From positions 1-8,802 of the forward strand of contig CAZKFN010000088.1 of the NCBI GenBank assembly GCA_964552035.1: a stretch of 8,802 nucleotides of DNA, in the 5' to 3' direction. This document shows positions 6,102 to 8,802 of the stretch, one piece after another. The translations under genes were made by a program, and so were the position numbers. The first letter of the stretch is position 1. Every line of letters begins with the position of its first letter. The notes below the pieces were generated by a model. It was not told the origin of the DNA and made no database searches. It worked only from the letters and a program-made list of their open reading frames with translations. This stretch comes from CAZKFN01 sp964552035 (lineage in GTDB: Bacteria > Bacteroidota > Bacteroidia > Flavobacteriales_E > Vicingaceae).

Positions 6102-7946
6102 TTAATTTGCAATAACTTTCTTCGTATAGCTCTTTTCTTTTCCTATTACTTGTAGGAAATAAATACCACCTTCTAGGGTTTGATTCCCCAATACTTCGTA
6201 TTTCCTGCGAGTATGTTCCTCTAGATTTAGAGTTCTATCTATAATCAATTGGTTGTTCATGCTAAACAAACGAAGTTGATATTCTCCTCTTGGTAAGTAT
6301 TTTAATTCAACATACAGCTCATTGTCTTTTACTGGGTTAGGATAAACATAAATATCTCCTGCATCATCGGTTTGAGCAGTATTTTTTAACTCCAGATAAA
6401 CAGGACTAAAGGATTCAGTTTTTCCGTCATAATCCGTTTGTCTTAAACGGTAATACCCTTTAGAGGTAATACCCGTAGGTGTGTAATTGTACTCATAATA
6501 AGAAGGTATATATTTAGTTCCTCCACCTTCTACTTCGGCAATGGCAATAAATTCTTCACCATTTTCGCTAAACTCAAGAGTAAAATAATCGTTGTTAATT
6601 TCGGATTGCGTCTCCCAAGTAAAAACAAAGTATGTATTATTTACCACCTCCCCTTCAAATGAAGTTAAAGTGATAGGTAAGGTGATATTATTACAATAAC
6701 TACTAAGTGTTATTGTGCCATTTCCTGTGATTTTAGGTCTTCTATCAGTACGACTTTTACTACAAATTTCAGTTTCACTTTGACCATTTATAATCCCCTC
6801 ATTATGTATTTTATCTACAGTTAAGTATCCTTCTTGAGTATATTCTGTCATAGAGTCTTCAAGCTTTAAACTTCCACCAATTAATACTGTACCATTATTA
6901 GCTTTAAATGAAGCTTCATCTTTTAAAATAAAATCATTATTAATTTCTACTTGGTAATCATGGCGAAAGCTTAAAAAGGCTTCATCTTCTAAAACAACTT
7001 GACCTTCAATAATAAGAGCTATGTTATCCCCAGCTAATAAAGCACCAGATTCTTTTATAGTTAATTCTTTTTGTATTGTTAAATTTAAACTACCCCAAAT
7101 AAAAATAATAGCATTATTACCTTCAATTTTAACATTACCTGTAATTACTATTGCAGTAGGATCGTCGATTTCAATTCCACTATCACCCTTAACTTCAACA
7201 TCACCTTTTAGTGTATCAATTTCTTCAGAAAATAATCCTAAATAAGCTTCATTATTTAAAATTATTCCATTGGTAACTTTTAAATCTCCATAGATTTCTA
7301 CATCTGATAAACCATTTAAAAGTAATAATTTGCTTTTTAATAATCCATTGACTATTACTTCAGTTTCCCCTCGTATGTCTAATTCTGAACTACTATTATT
7401 AAACTCTCCTTCTTCTTCTATAAGAACCTCACTATTTACTAAAATTATCTTAACCGATGCTGTGTTTTCTAAAGTAGCATTATCCTTAATAATTACATTA
7501 ACATTATCAAAAGATATACTTCCTGAACTCATTGTAGCTTCAGATAATATAAATTGACTGCCATTTTCAATGGAAAGATCCAAACTATTTAGTTTAATAT
7601 CTCCATCTGCACTTAATTTAATTTTGCTATTGCTTTTAACAGTAATATTCCCATTAATATTAATATCCTTTCTTTGTATCTTTCTTCCTACTTTTATATG
7701 AAGATCTCCACTATCATCTATAACAATAGTTCCATTAAAGTCCAATGAAGCATTTGTTATATATTCAATATTATGTTTAACAATCACACTGTCATTAGGC
7801 CCTGGAATAGCATTTAAATCCCAAGTATTGGCATCACCCCAATTACCATCATTTATGGAAGTGTATGTTGCAGCATAAGCTATACTACTAATGAAAACCA
7901 ATGCTAATAAACTGCTTATTTTTAAAAATGTAAAAGTCTTATTCAT
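6102..7946 (-). CDS. T9SS-secreted beta-solenoid surface protein
   Basis: This 614-residue protein has a Sec signal peptide at about 1-25, with a basic start, a hydrophobic core and probable cleavage after AYA. A G8-like opening follows (residues 28-60, NDGNWGDANTW...IPGPNDSV, with Trp36, Trp42 and Pro48). From about 65 to 390 run degenerate repeats of roughly 20-25 residues, such as GNVKIEG, GSLNLTI, GQVVLEDEA and GSLKLED, the pattern of a beta-helix or solenoid. Cys395 and Cys418 flank the solenoid end and may form a disulfide. Residues 423-520 are an Fn3-like domain common before the sorting domain in this phylum (LPITLTSFEG, TWETQSEINNDYF, GYYRLRQTDYDGK). Residues 531-614 are a T9SS type-A sorting domain with YPNP at 535-538 and a KKVIAN end. 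It should be exported and perhaps anchored at the cell surface. No enzyme motif is visible; an adhesin role is a guess. It is a single-gene unit with its own -7 box. Confidence 0.93.
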   Translation of the reverse strand: MNKTFTFLKISSLLALVFISSIAYAATYTSINDGNWGDANTWDLNAIPGPNDSVIVKHNIEYITNASLDFNGTIVIDDSGDLHIKVGRKIQRKDININGNITVKSNSKIKLSADGDIKLNSLDLSIENGSQFILSEATMSSGSISFDNVNVIIKDNATLENTASVKIILVNSEVLIEEEGEFNNSSSELDIRGETEVIVNGLLKSKLLLLNGLSDVEIYGDLKVTNGIILNNEAYLGLFSEEIDTLKGDVEVKGDSGIEIDDPTAIVITGNVKIEGNNAIIFIWGSLNLTIQKELTIKESGALLAGDNIALIIEGQVVLEDEAFLSFRHDYQVEINNDFILKDEASFKANNGTVLIGGSLKLEDSMTEYTQEGYLTVDKIHNEGIINGQSETEICSKSRTDRRPKITGNGTITLSSYCNNITLPITLTSFEGEVVNNTYFVFTWETQSEINNDYFTLEFSENGEEFIAIAEVEGGGTKYIPSYYEYNYTPTGITSKGYYRLRQTDYDGKTESFSPVYLELKNTAQTDDAGDIYVYPNPVKDNELYVELKYLPRGEYQLRLFSMNNQLIIDRTLNLEEHTRRKYEVLGNQTLEGGIYFLQVIGKEKSYTKKVIAN

Positions 7947-7991
7947 AGATGTTGTGTATTAGTTCTAGTTGGTACATAATCCAAAACATTG

Positions 7992-7999
7992 CAAATGTA
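7992..7999 (-). promoter_or_regulatory. Candidate -7 promoter box for the beta-solenoid gene
   Basis: Read on the minus strand this is TACATTTG, identical to the box upstream of mscL and matching TAnnTTTG. It lies 45 nt before the ATG, giving a leader of about 40 nt. No TTG is found at the standard -33 distance; the closest is 11 nt upstream. Confidence 0.5.
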
Positions 8000-8048
8000 A
8001 TAAATAAAAACAAAATTATGCAGGGAATTAATTGAAATTATTAACATC

Positions 8049-8056
8049 TAAGTTCG
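8049..8056 (+). promoter_or_regulatory. Weak -7-like box for the quinone oxidoreductase gene
   Basis: TAAGTTCG differs from TAnnTTTG by one base and lies 40 nt before the ATG at 8097. A TTG at 8032-8034 is 14 nt upstream, shorter than the usual spacing. This is the best candidate in the 150-bp divergent spacer but is not strong. Confidence 0.25.
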
Positions 8057-8096
8057 TAATTTCCAAGCTTTAAAAGAACAAAACGTATTAAAAAAG

Positions 8097-8802
8097 ATGA
8101 AAGTAGTCCAAATAGTTTCTCCTGGTGGGACGGAGGTTTTAAAAATTGTCGAGCGGGAAGTGCCAAAAATCAAAGCTACAGAAGTATTAATTCAAGTAGT
8201 TGCAGCCGGTTTAAATCGGGCCGATATTGCTCAGCGTAAGGGAAATTATCCCGCGCCTCAAGGAGCGGTTCAAGATGTTTTAGGTTTAGAAGTATCTGGA
8301 AAAATTATAGCTGTAGGGGAAGAAGTAAAAAACTTTCAATTGGGCGATGAGGTCTGTGCGCTTTTAGCAGGAGGAGGATATGCAGAATATGTGGCAGTGG
8401 ATGCAGGAAGCTGTTTGCCCGTACCACGAAATATCCCTCTTCCTGATGCATCAGCTCTTCCAGAGGTATTATTTACCGTTTGGAGCAATGTTTTCCAAAG
8501 GGGTAAATTGCAAAAGGGTGAAAAGGTGTTGTTTTATGGAGCATCAGGAGGAATTGGAAGCATGGGGATTCAATTGGCAAAACAGTATGGGGCTCATCCC
8601 ATTGCGGTGGTAAGTACCGAGGAAAAAGCTATGTATTGTTTGAGTTTAGGAGCAGAAAAAGTTATTTATTACCACAAGGAAAATCTACTTGACGTTTTAG
8701 GAAAAGAAAGTGTGGATGTTATTTTAGATCCTGTAGGGGGCATTTATTTTGAGCAAAATATTGAACTGCTTAAAAGAGAAGGTCGCTTGCTTTATATTAA
8801 TG
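8097..8802 (+). CDS. NAD(P)H:quinone oxidoreductase, PIG3 family (3' end outside window)
   Basis: The frame starts at the ATG at 8097 and stays open to the right edge, giving 235 residues of an expected 320-330. It is a zinc-free medium-chain dehydrogenase/reductase of the PIG3 (TP53I3) type, which reduces quinones with NADPH. The N-terminal catalytic domain carries LNRADIAQRKGNYPAPQGA (39-57) and LGLEVSG (62-68), both very like human PIG3. The Rossmann nucleotide-binding segment has YGASGGIGSMGIQLAK (147-162), followed by LGAEKVI (184-190) and LDPVGG (210-215). The start is firm: an in-frame TAA lies at 8049-8051, no other in-frame ATG intervenes, and MKVVQIVSPGG aligns with the PIG3 N-terminus. 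There is no clear Shine-Dalgarno. It is divergent from the beta-solenoid gene. The physiological substrate is not determinable from the sequence. Confidence 0.93.
   Translation, partial: MKVVQIVSPGGTEVLKIVEREVPKIKATEVLIQVVAAGLNRADIAQRKGNYPAPQGAVQDVLGLEVSGKIIAVGEEVKNFQLGDEVCALLAGGGYAEYVAVDAGSCLPVPRNIPLPDASALPEVLFTVWSNVFQRGKLQKGEKVLFYGASGGIGSMGIQLAKQYGAHPIAVVSTEEKAMYCLSLGAEKVIYYHKENLLDVLGKESVDVILDPVGGIYFEQNIELLKREGRLLYIN

Noticed and set aside
8380..8613. 77-codon plus-strand open frame inside the quinone oxidoreductase gene
   Set aside because: It overlaps the well-supported PIG3-type reading frame in another phase and has no independent support.

Overview
The window reads as a stretch of a Bacteroidota chromosome, most likely from the Flavobacteriales. 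The evidence is two proteins ending in a type IX secretion (T9SS) type-A sorting domain with YPNP motifs, several promoter-like TAnnTTTG -7 boxes of the Bacteroidota type, poor Shine-Dalgarno sequences, and AT-rich DNA. Hand counts give about 24% GC in one divergent intergenic region and about 40% in a sample of coding DNA. No IS element, tRNA, rRNA or CRISPR array was recognised.

Layout, left to right. (1) The 3' part of a large T9SS-secreted protein gene (+), open at the left edge. It is followed after only 2 nt by an rluD-type 23S rRNA pseudouridine synthase gene (+), probably on the same transcript. (2) A 268-bp convergent spacer with a degenerate pyrimidine-rich tandem repeat (units ATTTCCC / AATTTCCC, with a G-quadruplex motif on the minus strand), then a bidirectional intrinsic terminator. 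(3) mscL (-), the large-conductance mechanosensitive channel. (4) A very AT-rich divergent spacer with a perfect 16-bp palindrome and -7 boxes on both sides. (5) A persulfide dioxygenase-rhodanese fusion (+) with the CstB-like order metallo-beta-lactamase fold, dead rhodanese, active rhodanese. (6) A 652-bp gap with no recognisable gene. Its GC (about 34%) is above that of the AT-rich spacer, and it holds several inverted repeats, a consensus-like minus-strand promoter and overlapping open frames. It may be a decayed element or an unannotated RNA locus. (7) A complete T9SS-secreted beta-solenoid protein gene (-). (8) A divergent spacer with a -7 box for that gene, then the 5' part of a PIG3-type NAD(P)H:quinone oxidoreductase gene (+), cut by the right edge.

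Apart from the first two genes, the genes look like independent single-gene units with ordinary roles: ribosome modification, osmotic safety valve, sulfide/persulfide detoxification, surface or secreted protein, and quinone/redox metabolism. I see no multi-gene defence, biosynthetic or mobile system. The parts least explained by known families are the pyrimidine repeat, the 16-bp palindrome and the 652-bp gap.
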